Shown: positions 25,041 through 39,300 of the stretch, one piece after another
Layout: each line of letters starts with the position of its first letter
How positions within the stretch are numbered: position 1 is the first letter of the stretch
Source of the DNA: Glandiceps talaboti
Lineage: Eukaryota > Hemichordata > Enteropneusta > Spengelidae
Length of the DNA: 64,000 bases
Assembly (NCBI RefSeq): GCF_964340395.1
Contig: NC_135553.1
Coordinates: forward strand, 11,300,001-11,364,000
Reading direction: 5' to 3'
Translations under genes and position numbers: made by a program
Notes under the pieces: model-generated
Seen by the model: the letters and a program-made list of their open reading frames with translations, nothing else
Database searches by the model: none
What the model was told of the DNA's origin: nothing

Positions 25041-28000
25041 TAGCTGGATGGATTGATAGTATTTGTTATTTACTTTTTCTGATTTGTAAAGCACAAAAAA
25101 CAGGTGACGGGAAGACACGGCAAATCTGGGAAATGATTTGTTTTGTTAGGAACAACACGTCTTTATAAAGACAGATCAGTCAATGAACTCATGACAGTAC
25201 GAAGAAAGTGTACAAAAAGCTATTACATATATTAAATCTCAAATGAGAGTGAACTTTCATACAGGCGCAGTGTTTTGGATAATTTTTCTCATTAAGTAGT
25301 TTGTATATTTCCGCCTTAAAATTCACCATATAGAGAATATTGACGTTGTGTTTTACTGTAGATACTCCAATAGTATGCAAAATCTGTCTGAACAGGTAAT
25401 AGGTAATGAGACGTGTGTATATTGTGGTCTGTGTGTTTTATGCTAAATACGTGCTCTCCATTTACTAATCATCAAATATATGTAAACGAGATATTGCTCT
25501 ACTTATGCATATTGTCCTATTCAAGCTATAGATCATGGACTCTGCTTTCATCAACTTTGTTTAAAAAAATTTAAGAGGAAAGATGAATGAATAGTGCATA
25601 ATAATTTAAAGAGCGTGGTTGGTAGATAGTGTTTCTTTGTAATACTAATCTTCACATTGCCATGAATGATTGTACTCATTGGTAGCAGGTACATTCACAT
25701 GGCTGAAATATGACAAAATGATCAATTTAGTATATTTATGAAGTTTTTCTTTAAAAATTATTTTAAATATATAAACTGCATCAAACGGAAACAAACTGAT
25801 GTTTCAAGAACTGAGTCGTGTACATACATAATTTAGCTTCAGCCTCCTACTAAAACGACTTAAATTGGATATAAATAGTTTGTTCCTTAAATGACGTGGT
25901 AAGAACAATTAAACTGAGTAGTTTATGCTGTCCACTCTAGGCATAGTTAACATCTAGAGCCTTTCGAAAGATTGGTGACCTGAATATTCAGAGCATTGAT
26001 TTGCCCTCATTGACCCTGCCCCCCCCCCATACCCACACATACACACACATTCATCCCCCAATGAGGAAGGCTTTCAAAGTGACCATGACTTAATCATACT
26101 CACATAGGCATCATAATATCTTTTTTCGATGTTTATTCCTGTGCTCGGCGACTAGCATATGGTCTGTATAGGTATTTCTTTCCTAACATACCTGCTACTT
26201 TGTTCCATGCTACATCGTTCTCACTGACAACTGGTGCATATATGCAACAAGAACTGGGGTATATCAAGAATGGCTTTGTTCGCTGTATGCATAAACAATA
26301 TAACGATCACGTACCCATCATAAAATGAACTGAAAACAAGCGAACAATATTCACCCTTAGGCTATTTGTGGGCTAAAATATAAATAGTTGTTTCGAAGCT
26401 AGCTACTGCCCATATACAATTTCATGTACAATTTAAAATGATGTACATAACTAATTTACAATGATATACATAAATAATTTAAATGGAACTGGCACTTGTC
26501 AAAGATAAACAATAATCCTGTATAGGCCCAAGGGTATTGAATATATCCTGGCCTTGTTGATAGGACTATAGTCTTTGAACAATATATGTTATTTAAATGA
26601 TCCTGGTTTGGCAAGTCCCAATCATTATACGATGTCAAGTTAACGCTTTGATATCACGACTAGTCATTTGTATATATTACTCGTACCTATTTTCAGCTTG
26701 CTTGCTTATTTGCCACTTTGATGTTCTGCTATACTCATGTGTTACTTATCATATTTATACGTATCGTGCTAGAATATAGGAATATTTCTTTTAAACTTTA
26801 GTTGAATAGAAGATTGCTCCTGTAAGTAAGACCCCCCCCCCCCCATGATACTTAATTCAGCAAAGCGCCGTTGCAAATTTAGAATTACAATATTGATCAA
26901 CGGCTTAATGAAGATAGAGGGTTTGTCTTAAACAACAGAGGAAACTTTTGTCAAGGGCCTACTTCAGAGTGAAGAGGCTAATTTTCTGATTCTATATAAA
27001 GCACCATGCGTAAGGTATAGTAAGTGACGTTTATTTGTGGCCAAAATAAGTTTCATTCTCTGGAAGTAGCATTCGGACACCATTTTATATAATAGCCGAC
27101 GTGTTTGATTTTGAACCTGAGACTGTGTGGTAATAATGGAGTTTTAATAAAAAATCTTTTATTTAATCCTGGTATATAATTATAGTATCAAAGCAAGATT
27201 CTCTGCATGACATCAGAACATATGGCATGGTGATAACCAAAATCAGACACTGACATTGTAATTGCAATATGTAGTAGTACTGAATGGATAATTATCGTAT
27301 TTTTCGATAGAAGACCAAGTGTTTTGATGTCCTGTGGTGCAATCATTTTGTTACAAAAATATTTTGAGTTTCTGGTGGTAAGTAAACCACGGAGAAGTTA
27401 TTTAACCCAACTCTTAACCCAACTGTTAACATGATTGTGGAAAATGTGTCACTTCAAAGAAATCTATTGTAATATATTTGTAAATGAGGGAATTACAGTA
27501 TTTCTATTTATAGTGTGATTCCTGTGAGTTCAGTGTTTAAGTTTAGAAATATATACCCACCAGTGTATAAATACACAAGCCGTGACATAGTTCAAAGGCT
27601 CAGTGGAGTAATTACCATGGATCAGAATATGATGGCAGTGAGAAAATGTCCAGGAAAATGCTACACTCAGCTGTTCTGATGTCCACACTGGTATATACAT
27701 CAACTTTTGGTTGAAATATTAGTTCCTGTTAGGAATTTCTTATCATACTGTAAGGTCAGTAGCAACGGTCGTATATCATAATACATGATTGAAAAGAGAA
27801 CATGACATGATTGATAGCGCTTATTAGCCACAGGGGATATTGTTATTACGTTCTATTCTCCGTCAATTTACCACTGATGTGCTCCGGGCAAATATTGCAT
27901 TAACGTTGATATGTTGCAAAATCTAGTTACACATCTGTTTCTCAAAAAACATATACTTCGTATGAAGGCGAATTAAAGTGCAACAGGTATATTACGAATT

Positions 28001-29749
28001 AGGAACCCTTGATTTTAAATATCTTATATTTGAAAATTATATGGCTTACCCACCCCGAGCATGTTGTAGTTGTATGTGTGAGTGGAGTGTCCTACTCATG
28101 CACGAAATATTCACCTAAATTTATAAACCCTTACGTACGTTACAACAACAACATCTTCCTGCTATACGTCACGTTTTGAAATTCTCTACCGACAATATGC
28201 TATGCCTGGCTCCAGATAATATCACCACTGGTCTCTATTTTTTCGACCTTAGAAATCCCTCAAAATTAAATTTTAAATTGGCTTGATTGAACGAATCTTT
28301 CATGCTTCTTACTCAATTCTGTTCATTATATCCTATAATCCATGGACTTTTAAGAAATATCTTAAGCGGCCTAGGAAAAATAATTGATCGTTTTTGCAAA
28401 GCGCATAGTTTACTCCCGAGTTTACTGCTCGAGTGGCACAAATCGGCTTATATCAGTGACAGCACGTTACAATTCGTCTTACTTGTTATAAATTAACATT
28501 TTTGTCGGAATTTTATTTCTCAACTTTTAATAATTAATAATAAAATATTACGCTGACTTATTATATTAAAGAGCCAAATTAACTGACAGTGTTATCAAAT
28601 AAACTATATCAGCTTAAGTTCTGCGTTTCCAAAATCTCTTTAATATTCTTATTAGAAATAATATTGATAATAAGAATAATAATGATAATAATAGTAACCC
28701 CAGATTCTGTTTGACATTAGGTAATTACATTGTTAATGGTTTAGAACATGCGTAGCTTATGGTCGCCTTTTTTTCAGTAACCCCAATTGTCGTGAAAATG
28801 CGAAATTAATGACTGAAAGAGTTCCATTAATCATTATTTTGCAAATTACTAGAAAGATACGACAGGGATTGTAGCATAGCATACATTAGTGGAGACGACC
28901 TATTTGCAAGCATAATATTGCAGCGAGAGATGATAAATACAGGTAACATTGTATGCTATTAAATAATATTGATAATAAAGGATGCCAAAAATTGTCATTT
29001 ATCATGCCATTATATTCATTTAAAACACGAAACATTTTTACGAGATTACGAATTATACCATATGGCCATAACAACCCAACTAAATGGAGTTGACGTGTTC
29101 ATTCGTATATTCACATACTTTGTTAAAAAAGAAAACTCAGCTAGGAATAACACTTCGTTTATGCCCATCCGGTGAAAATATTTGGGATTTCGAAATTTAA
29201 AGACATCATATAAGCATATGGCGACCAATTTGGAAATTGGGTATCATGTAAGACAGGGTTTTGGAATGGTTATTTGCAATAAATGGTTCTTCAGTAGCTA
29301 GCATGGCAGAAATATTGCCACGTTTATCATTCATCTTTAACCTTAATAACCATATGCTAAATCAGTTCGTTATTTGAAGTATAAAAAATCACGCAAAACA
29401 CACCCGTTACATTAAACATGAATAACTGATATCCTTATATTAGATACACAAAATAAGGTGATGACAGATTCGCCCATGAAAACTCATGTCCCTAATGACA
29501 AAACAAATATCCTATCCAATCAATGGTCAGTATGGCAAGTAACATTGCACTCAACATCGAGAATTGGTTGAAAAGCTACCATTTCTCGGTACCCGAAATA
29601 GAATATTGCTGCCTAGGCCTATCATAACCAGATATAAACTGAATGCGTAAGGGCAAAGCCATAGAAGTTTGGGCCTACACACATTGTTCGAATGCAAAAT
29701 TCTAACTATAGCTATATGTGTACCACTTAATTGGAAATGTAATTATATA
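25041..29749. other. AT-rich non-coding sequence
   Basis: Contains a C14 homopolymer near 26831-26844 and no supportable gene, RNA or mobile element. Confidence 0.45.
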
Positions 29750-30650
29750 AAACTATATAAAATTTGTAGTTAACATATTGCATAATTATCAAAAAGTTAT
29801 TAATTATGCAAATTAACCATTTAGCTTTAATGAGATAAATCATCTACCTTTAAATGACAAACGCACTTCTTTACCATCAATACATGTACTAAGTTATCCG
29901 AAATTTTAAAGCTTTTATTCTGAATGTATTGTCTAATTATCAAAATGATTATATATGCAAATTACACATCACAATTAAAGAATACACAGACTACTAATTC
30001 AAACATATATGATTTGCTATGGTTGATGGGATATACCAACTTAAATGAAATTTGAAATTTGCATTCCTAAGATAGCCTAATTACAGAAAATCATAATAAT
30101 GGAATTACTCATTAAAATTAAAAAAAAAAGTATACCAACAGGCTTTAGGGGATGTGTGTACTTTCTCATGGTCGACGTATGTGCCGAATAAAATGTAATT
30201 TGAAGAGTACATTTGTAAGATATAGCTTAATTGCTGAAAATCAGTAATTATTCAAATTGGTCATTCAAAGTAAAAGCTCTATCAACAAAATTCATAGCAT
30301 TGTTATGGTTGATATATGGACCAAATTATTTCAAATGTGAAGCATTCATTCTTAAAATATAGCTGAATTACTGAAAGTCATTAATTATTCAAATTATTCA
30401 TTAAAACTGTAAGCAACATCAACAAACTTTATAAGACATATGTGCTTTGTTATGGTAACTAATATACCAAATTATAGTGAATTTAAAATGTGCAATCTAA
30501 ATATGAATTATGCAAATGGTATGATAATGTTCACTGGATGTTTACCAAAATCTAATCAGTTCCTGTCCTTAACATATGGAAGATGTGAAGCAAGTTTCAT
30601 TAGAACAGATCCTGTAGTTCTTAAGATATCGTAGTCACAGACAGACGGAC
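29750..30650 (+). repeat. Degenerate ~145-bp tandem repeat with a distinct end module
   Basis: The block TATGGTTGATRTATRNACCAA recurs in degenerate form near 30018, 30167, 30304 and 30452, steps of about 136-149 bp. Each of the first three is followed by a decayed AAGATATAGCTTAATTGCTGAAA and CATTAATTATTCAAATT. Earlier fragments (ATTAATTATGCAAATTAACC near 29800, TTATATATGCAAATTACAC near 29950) suggest more decayed units. The array ends in a different module (AAGCAAGTTTCATTAGAACA, then AGACAGACGGACACACAAAC). That arrangement looks like a decayed repetitive element, not random sequence. No family is assigned. Confidence 0.6.
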
Positions 30651-30864
30651 ACACAAACGGAAGCTAACATACCCCCCCCCCATTCGATTTCTTGCTCGAC
30701 ACCATAATTGTCGCCCCACGCATTTCACATACATTACTATAGGCGCTATACTACTATAGTTGACCTTGTCCTATTTGTACCCTCTACCGTGAGGTAAAAT
30801 TGTATTGCAGGTACCGAGAATTAAGAACAGAGGTACAGAGGTAGGTATCGTTCGATTTTTATTG

Positions 30865-30880
30865 TATTTATTTATTGTAT

Positions 30881-30911
<31 letters not shown>

Positions 30912-30921
30912 TTCATTTATT
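30865..30921 (+). repeat. (ATTT)n microsatellite
   Basis: About 14 ATTT units with TATTG and ATTC variants. Confidence 0.95.
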
Positions 30922-31330
30922 GAATGAATTGTTGCTTTACAGGTACTGGTGGTTTCATTAAGTTGCCGAGTGTAGAATAAAGACAACCTTTTACGTAAAA
31001 TAAAAACTGGGTCAACAGTTAAATTTCATTCTTTGCGGAAATTATGATAGCAGCGACGTGTATCATCTAGGCTACTATTAACCTTTGTATGCCATTTTGA
31101 ATTGCTCCTCTAAATTATTAATATCATCGTATTATTCTGCTTGGTGATAGGTTCTTTGTGTGGGATAAATGATGTATGGAATCTAATCCACATTTCATTG
31201 TGTTTTAATGAAAGCATTTGGCAATTGCCTCCACATCTATGGTGATAAGAGTTAATGGTGTGGCTAATTTACCAAATAGCAGAAGGGGAAGTCAATCAGA
31301 CAGAATTACAGAAAGAAAGAAAGATCTTGA

Positions 31331-31334
31331 TACA

Positions 31335-31365
<31 letters not shown>

Positions 31366-31575
31366 TGAATGACAGACAGGCATTGATATGTACGTACATA
31401 CATACATACATACATACATACATACATACATACGTACGTACGTACGTACGTACGTACGTACGCACGCACTCACGCACGCACTCACACACACACACACACA
31501 TACATACATGCACGCACGCACGCACGCACGCACACATACATACATACATACATACATACATACATACATACATGC
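31331..31575 (+). repeat. Compound CATA / CGTA / CACG / CACA microsatellite
   Basis: A CATA array (31331-31364), a 24-bp spacer, then CATA, ACGT (about 31433-31462), CACG/CACTC, CA, CACG and CATA again to 31575. The long open frames in several phases on both strands are repeat artefacts. Confidence 0.97.
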
Positions 31576-33231
31576 ATTTATGTACAAGCTTACAGACAGA
31601 CAAACAAACGGACAAAGAGACAGACATACGGACAGATATATACTGTACGCCAGTCGAAACTGATGGACAGGGTCCGAAATTAAATAACACTAAAATGCAA
31701 TATAGACAGAAAGACAGGGATAGATATAAATATACAGTGTGTGCAGGTGTGACTAAACTGAGAAGCACTTTTATTGTTCGTTGAACACTCTATTGATGTG
31801 TAATATGTCAAAAGATGTTACAGTGATCGGTACAGAACATTATTATTTTAGCAGCTGGCGCCAATTGTCTTTAATAGAAAAAAAAACGCATTGAAAATTA
31901 GCCAACATTAAACCTATTCGTCAAAATGTAAACAAATTGTGCCAAAGTTTGCCGTCCATAAAAATTTATGTAATTAATTAGCATATATCAATGTAGATAG
32001 ATGTCCATAGATCCGGAAGCCTTTGAGCAAATAAACGAATTGGTAAAAAGAACTCAGTAGTAATGGGCACTGGACAATACAATGTTACTTCATGCATCAA
32101 TTAGTAAGGAAGTTGTGAATGTGAGATAACGATTATTTATGAGGGCCAGATGAGAAGTATACAACATGGAGTAGCCGTTCTTCCGTATTTTACATGAACG
32201 TGATTTGAAGTCTAAAATCCGGAGAGTTGATTGGCAAAAACACACCACTTAGACAGCTCATTTATCAATTGGTTAAGTATTAATCTTTTGACACAATCTA
32301 CAACTCGATATCCATGCGGCTGTAAAATAGACGTTCAATTTTGAACTTAAAGTAAAACGTTAAAATTGTCCCCACGACATTTGTAAAGTTTACCATTCAT
32401 TCTACCTACATAGCTCATATTCAGCAAAATGGTTTTGCTTGCACATGCGCACAACAGGAAATGTGTCCTACAGTGTTGAATACTGCCGGTTTAATCACCT
32501 TGCTCTGTTTACCCACTGCCATAGTAAAGCTGTATCGTCGAAACGACCACCCCTGAACCATTGCGACGACTGTATAAACCTGAATAAGAAGTTAAAAAGG
32601 TACGGTAATTGCATTTAATATATCTTTCGTTTACATATATGAACATTAATTGGGTCAACTTTCACCAGCCTGTCGTTTCAAAACAAAGCCTTGAAAACGC
32701 ATTGCGCCATACAAATGTCACGAGGGGAACGGTAATATTGGAAACTGAATGTAATGAACATTTCACTTCATCTGCGAATGACCCATTTGAGTTATTATTT
32801 CAATAGCAATATTTTCTTGTTATACATATACATCCAGACGTATTCAATAATTCTGGATTTATTTTATTTTACTTAAATAGTCTTCTTTTACCAACTACAT
32901 ATGGTATGGTTCATTATATGTAAAATAAGTTTCATCTATATTCCCAAGCTCTAGGCTGTAATTTTGTTTTGCATAATTTTCATAGAAAGAAATATAACCT
33001 TGATGTTTTTTAACTGTTTGTAAATTCTGAGTCATACTCGATAATGGGGTTTCGCAGCAAGACTTCCTGGTGTAAAAGGACATTACTGTTACATGTCATA
33101 CGAGTTACCTCGTAAAGTGATTGATTTTATTCCACCAAGTATAGGCAGAATGCGAGACGAAGGCCCACGCAACATGTAGCTCCAGCTAATGTTTTCTGTA
33201 ACTGTCACTCCTATTCCCATCGGCAACAGCA
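31576..33231. other. AT-rich non-coding sequence
   Basis: Nothing recognised beyond scattered CAGA units up to about 31720. Confidence 0.4.
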
Positions 33232-33440
33232 CATGTGCGTGAGTGCGTGTGTGCTTGTGTGCTTGTGTGCGTGCGTACGTTCGTCCGTGAGTGCATATGC
33301 GCATATGTACGTACGTACGTACGTACGTACGTATGTATGTATGTATGTATGTATGTATGTATGTATGTATGTATGCATGCATGCATACTATGTATGTATG
33401 TATGTATGTATGTATGTATGTATGTATGTATGTATGTACA
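33232..33440 (+). repeat. Compound TGTG-CGTG / (ACGT)n / (ATGT)n microsatellite
   Basis: GTGCGTGT-type units lead into (ACGT)6-7 at 33307-33332, then ATGT to 33437 with a GCATGCATGC interruption and one ACT break at about 33388. Confidence 0.97.
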
Positions 33441-36110
33441 TGTACACCTAACCTCTACAATATAAAGTCTTCAGAAGAGTAAGTCTTAGTATGAAGAAAA
33501 TCCCCTCTCGATGGGGAAAACCGAAACCCAAAAGAAAAACTTGTCACTTCATAATACATGTATCAATGATCTTAAGCAGGATTAGTCTGGCCCCCAGGAA
33601 AACATTATGAGAAATGACGCCATATCAAATGACGAAGGAAGCAGGCTTGTATTTTGACAATAAAATCCTGATCTCTAAACTCTACACATCGTGTACTGTA
33701 AATAAATGACCATGCCAAAGTCATATGAAATGCCGTGTGCACCTCTATTGGACAGGATCTGTAAAGGGGAACGCCACTCCAGGAAAAGGTTTTTGTAAAG
33801 TTTTGTTGTATAGTCATTTTGTGATTTTACATCAATTACATGATGCGCTTTCTTGTTAAGATATACGAAAATTATTGGCCGTCTTTTGATTAGTGGTAGC
33901 CTTTATTAGTGATCGCGCGTTACTAGCCCCCCGTGAGACATTCTAATGATATAGAATGGTTGATTATCCAGTAAAGCTAAGTACGTAAATAGGTAATAAC
34001 CATTATTGATCATGAGTGAATACATACTGTATGTCAATATCTTTCGGCGTATCCACATATTTATAACATATCAAAGCATTACATTACTTGACATTTGTAG
34101 GGTATGCAATGGCAACATTCAATGACTGTTGAGTATTAATTATGCAATGCAAAATCTATAAATGTGTGCCCTTTATATTAGAAATGTTTTACTTGTTCAA
34201 TCAGAAATTGTGGAAATTTGGTTAATCAAAAACCAGTACGATAGTTTGTGTCTAGGTTCAATAAAATATCGAAAAACATACAAGCAGGAGATTAGGGGCA
34301 TTCCACATCAACCACTTTACGAGATGGGAGAGGAGTCTGTTGTTAAACGACGGAAAAGACAATTCTCAATCTTGATTTCACAGATGTTCTTGGTCAAGCT
34401 TACAAAACAATCATATGTTATTAATTGGAAAGGGTCTTACAAATCCATCTTCCTTTACGGAAACCTGCTTGTTCCTCTCTAAGTCAATGTGAAACATTGA
34501 CATGTGCCTTTCCTTTTTGCAAAAGTTAACCAACTTTCAAATAGACTTAAGCCTAGTACTACACATTGAATTTATAGGCAAAACCACTATTAGTGTCTCT
34601 GTTGACATAAACATCAGGGAATAGACGTGGTACAGATGAAATCGCCATCTTGTCGACATTCATCGCCCAAGAGTCGTATGATAAAACGTGCCTGTGAGTT
34701 CCCATTCGAAGTCTTTAAACAATCAAGATGTTCAACCCCCTATTTCCACAATGCTGATGGTGAATAACCTAATAAGAATGATAAGAAGAAAATTAAGTAT
34801 TCAAGGGAAACACACAATTCAAGAATGTTACGTTAACTACATGCATAGTTACACTAATAATAATGTTTATTGCATGTACAGCTGCAGGGTAGTAGGTTAT
34901 TTCTCAACCATAATATATGGTGCTTACTGAACTCTTCCAGTGAAGATGTTTATTTTTGTGAACATCGAATATCTCAAATGCGACATTTTCCTTTGAATTC
35001 GATGTAATAACCACGCATTCATTGAAATATATTATCAGTATCTTCATTGCCTTAATGGTCATATTCTGATTAGGGTAGTGCATACATGATAGCAACTGAA
35101 ATGAATTGTTCTAGGTGCTATATTGTCCTTATGGCTCCACTGCTCGAGAAACTTGTATTGAATATTTGTCTATGTGTTTGCAAAAATTTCATTTGACAGC
35201 ATCAATCACGCGACAATTTTGCAATGTTGACAAATGACTATATGATACTGCACATCATTTCGTCTTCGGCACCTGGATGTTGGCGCCATCTAACTTATAG
35301 TTAGTCACAAGACAATGGTCGACGTTTTGTCACGTTGTCTAACTTTTTTTTTCGATTAAAATTAATACCGCTATGATGAAAAACGTGCATCTGCATCGTT
35401 TGATCCGCTTCATAGAATGTTCGTAATTTCTGGTACAGTTAATCCTCAAAAGTGTGATTGATTCTTAACGACATCGTCGTTTTACGACAAATATTTGAAG
35501 AGAATAAAAATAAAGGAGTGTATAGGTGGGATGATAAATCTTATAGATAAGCCATGATTAATCGTAAATTCGTAGTCATTTGACCTTCAGTCGGTACATA
35601 TCACCTTCAGGAATTTTTAAAATTTGATATACTGTTGTGTTTGTGAACAGATGATGTGTTTTATATCGTGACCTATTGCCCATGTGTCGGAAAATTCTCA
35701 TGCTTTTGGGTTAAATTCGCTGATATATGTCAGCTTGAGATAGAGTCAAGTGTGATTGATTGGCGTTATTACAAGAGATGCGTCTTATTGCTGACATACA
35801 GGGACAGATTTAGGAAAGATCAAACAAACGAGTAATTGACTTTGGGCTTTGGAAATAACATTGACATCGTTTCTAGCATTTTGATTAACATCTATCAAAA
35901 AGTGAACTACTGTTGAAAACAAGCAGAGCATTTGTTTATTTAAAAGCGAAAAAAATCTCTTTATGCCAACAATTAAGCAACATATCCAGCGACGAAAATT
36001 TACAAAACGCCATGGAAACAGCTAGAAAGTAATCGAGCGTATGCAGATTGTAGAATTGTTTATTATCTGTTGATCAGCTGCTAAAATGCTCCCTTAAGGA
36101 GACACTAATG
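33441..36110. other. AT-rich non-coding sequence
   Basis: A 106-codon open frame (34162-34482, +) has no recognisable motif and no splice or promoter support. I do not call it. Confidence 0.4.
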
Positions 36111-36122
36111 TAAAGGCGACCA

Positions 36123-36188
<66 letters not shown>

Positions 36189-36233
36189 CCTGTCTCTCTG
36201 TCTGAGTGTGAAGACTAAGGTGTAAGGCGACCA

Positions 36234-36278
<45 letters not shown>

Positions 36279-36304
36279 GTCTGAGTGTGAAGACTAAGGT
36301 GTAA
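36111..36304 (+). repeat. Tandem duplication of a block containing (CTGT)n
   Basis: Copy 1 (36111-36220) and copy 2 (36221-36304) share the left flank AAGGCGACCATGTCTG and the right flank CTGAGTGTGAAGACTAAGG. The internal CTGT tract is about twice as long in copy 1, with one TTTGCC variant. The unit duplicated together with its unique flanks. Confidence 0.95.
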
Positions 36305-39300
36305 TTGTAACTGAGTATTTCCAAGTTTACGTTCAAGCTTATGTTGTACCACATCATGGCGATACATTTGCTGTTATATTTAGCAGGTTAGAACGTGTTC
36401 ATTAATCCTAACAGTTTGCAAGTAGTATCTAATCCTTTAATGCGCCTTTTTTCCAATTAAGTAATTGCCCTGATATGGCGTTAAGGTAAAGAAAAGGTAA
36501 CGGATACTTTCATCTACAGCCTTTTGTCTACTTATGTTTTGTGAATTCTCTGTTTGCTTTTTACAAATCTAGACGCTAATACATTTGTAAAACGTCCAAA
36601 TTTAGTGAATAAACGCCCAAAGTATGAAATTGGATGACGGATCACCATCACTTTGAACATGTTACATCTTATCCTTAATGCGTCTACTGTGATGTGAAGC
36701 AGCTATACAGTATGTGCTGGACTCCATGGGGAATACAAAGAAAGGCCTTCTATACATTTACGTTCAATTTTACACGAAGTAGTCATTATCCGATTATCTT
36801 AAAAGTTGATCACGAATGACGTGATTGCATCACGGAGCGAACCTTAGGCCTTTCACGGCAGACAAGAAAACGACATGGTTATGAAAAGGACATGTTTGAT
36901 ATGCCTTCTCCTTACTCATATTAATGTATTCGGACTCATGAAGTCTCAAAATTTGTATGGTTGCCTTGAAGCCTTTTAGTGTCGGATATTCAAATTAAGA
37001 CTCAATGAGGAATCGAGTATGTCTATATATGCCTCCGTTATTATCAGTCTAGCGTATTTAATAATACGATGGTACCGGCATTGCAAGTAAACGAAGGGTA
37101 GTTTACTAGTCCTAATTCGTGGAGTGCCCTCTAACAACGGACTGTAAACTAGAGTTTGAGGCAAATTATGAAAGATGATTACTTGCCTACAGTGGGTAGC
37201 CAGCATTCTATTTAGTAAGGATATTAATAGATGACACTTTTATAGATCTTTGGGAAATCTGAGTTTATACACAATAGGAGGGAGACAGTAGAGCAACACT
37301 CTGTTCAAGTCCATGCAACTATAATTTTCGTTGATGCACAACCAAATTACTACATTTCCATGTCTACATTTCGTCAATAATAATTACGTCATCATAATTT
37401 TGTAACAGTTACAGCAATCATATGCTATGTTTTAGTGGCTACTTTCAAAAACAATTCCCTTTATCAGAATTCTAATAGAAATATATTTGTGGATTTTGGC
37501 CCGGTTTATTTCAGTTCCTCCTGGTTGCTAATTGACAATTTCACATAACTATCATTGTCCAATGGTGTGGTGCTCTGTCTGCTTGGAATGGCTGACTAGT
37601 TGGTGAGCTGTGGTATCGTCTCCCACGTTCGTCCCTTCGATCAAGAAATCTAATTTGCGTTGCTTTGATGAGAAGTGAGAAGGTCTACAGAACAGTGTAA
37701 TATCGTCAGAAAGAGGGTAATTTTAACGAAAAATTCCATCAGCATCCCAAAATTGAGTCCGTGTGCTGTCTTATAGTATAGCATAACACAGCCTGTGCAA
37801 GTTCACAACAGTGTACATTTTTTGTAATTTGCAATGAATGTACCAAAACTACCAGTACATATATAATATATCTATTACTTATGTAATATCTTTGAAGGAA
37901 ACTACTTAATATCTTTCTCGAATCGCTTACAGACTTCCACCACTCCGACATCCAACTAAGTGCCGCAAGACTAATTTCGGGGACAATATTTGACGTATTT
38001 CCGACTCTTTTTACGTCGCTACTCAGATTTGATTACTGTTCCATTATGATTTAATCCAACAATCAAAAGAAACATTTTTCATTTCACTGTCCCTACCGAA
38101 ATGCACTCACGGTTTAAGAAAGCAATTTCCTTCTCGTTAACGCGATAGGGTGCTAAATTCATTCTGTCTGATGAAAGGCTTTTCATAAAAAGCCACGACG
38201 ATCTCTAAAAGGCAAACCGTACGCGTGTCCTAAGGGGAAAGCATTGTATTAAACAGTCAAAAGTACTATAAAGGTTCTGTATCACATTCCGTCAATAACT
38301 AGCTAACAATATGGCAATATACAATTACATTTTTGAAAGGAATTCCTTGCCTGACAAATGTGAATTTCATAAATTCGTTTCTCTATGACTTATACTATAA
38401 ATTATCATTTTCTTTCGTAATAGAAAGAATCTGTGCTAAAACACAAATAAAGGCTGGTAACTGGGAAAGAAGCGAATGTAGTACGTGTGACAGAGTAAAC
38501 TCTCAACATATAATCAAGTCATTTTATCTGGATTATATTGGAATTTACATTAAATGACCTTATAGTGTACGAAGGGGACACCGTGTTTACAGACATTAAT
38601 CTCTTTTGATCGTCATCGTGAGAAATGAAATCGTTACTAGCTAGGTAAGGCTCGTCCAAGATTTCTGCGAGCATAACATCGTCACGCCTCCTGCTGCTGC
38701 TTTCACATACGCCAGTAAACATGTGGAATAGTGAATGACACACTCTGCAAACATAACGTTTTGAAGGTATACTTTTATTATCCATAAAAACGGGAAGTTA
38801 ATTTTCTGGCACCATGTAACATCAGAAGGTAATAGAAGACAAATAAAACATTATAATAAAGCAAAGTATTATATAAAATAGTTTGCACAAATTAAAATGC
38901 ATTCTGTGAAGAATTTCCACAAGAAGGGATACGTCGAAATTTACGCCTACTTTGTGAAACTACCATCATTGAAAGCTATATTCGAAAACGTGTCTCCACT
39001 GTAAATACTTCATTTATATAATGAATTAAAAGCCATGAATAATAGTCAATTGCATGCACTTTGATTATGACGTATTTGTATTGAAATATGTCGAAAAAGT
39101 AAGTGCTTCGTGCAAAAAAAATGATTTACGTATTTTAAAGTACATTTATCTCTATACATAATCAATATTTTGTGTATTTTCAAGTAGGTAGTCGAGGACA
39201 TATAGATATGTTCAGGACTAGATTGGAATATGGAACAACTCCAACATGTCCTCGAAACAGCGATCGATATCTACACATTAATGATTGAATCACGTCACGT

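Noticed and set aside
31218-31784. 188-codon plus-strand frame and 158-codon minus-strand frame
   Set aside because: Both run through the compound CATA/CACG microsatellite and show only its periodic composition.
34162-34482. 106-codon plus-strand frame
   Set aside because: No recognisable domain and no supporting signals. Length is near the chance range.
37591-37660. tRNA-like stretch with TAGTTGGTGAG and a TTCGTCCC
   Set aside because: Both pol III boxes have several mismatches and no cloverleaf can be drawn.
38168-38200. CTGATGA followed by a perfect hairpin
   Set aside because: The hairpin is not followed by GAAA (ACGACG instead), so the hammerhead core is absent.
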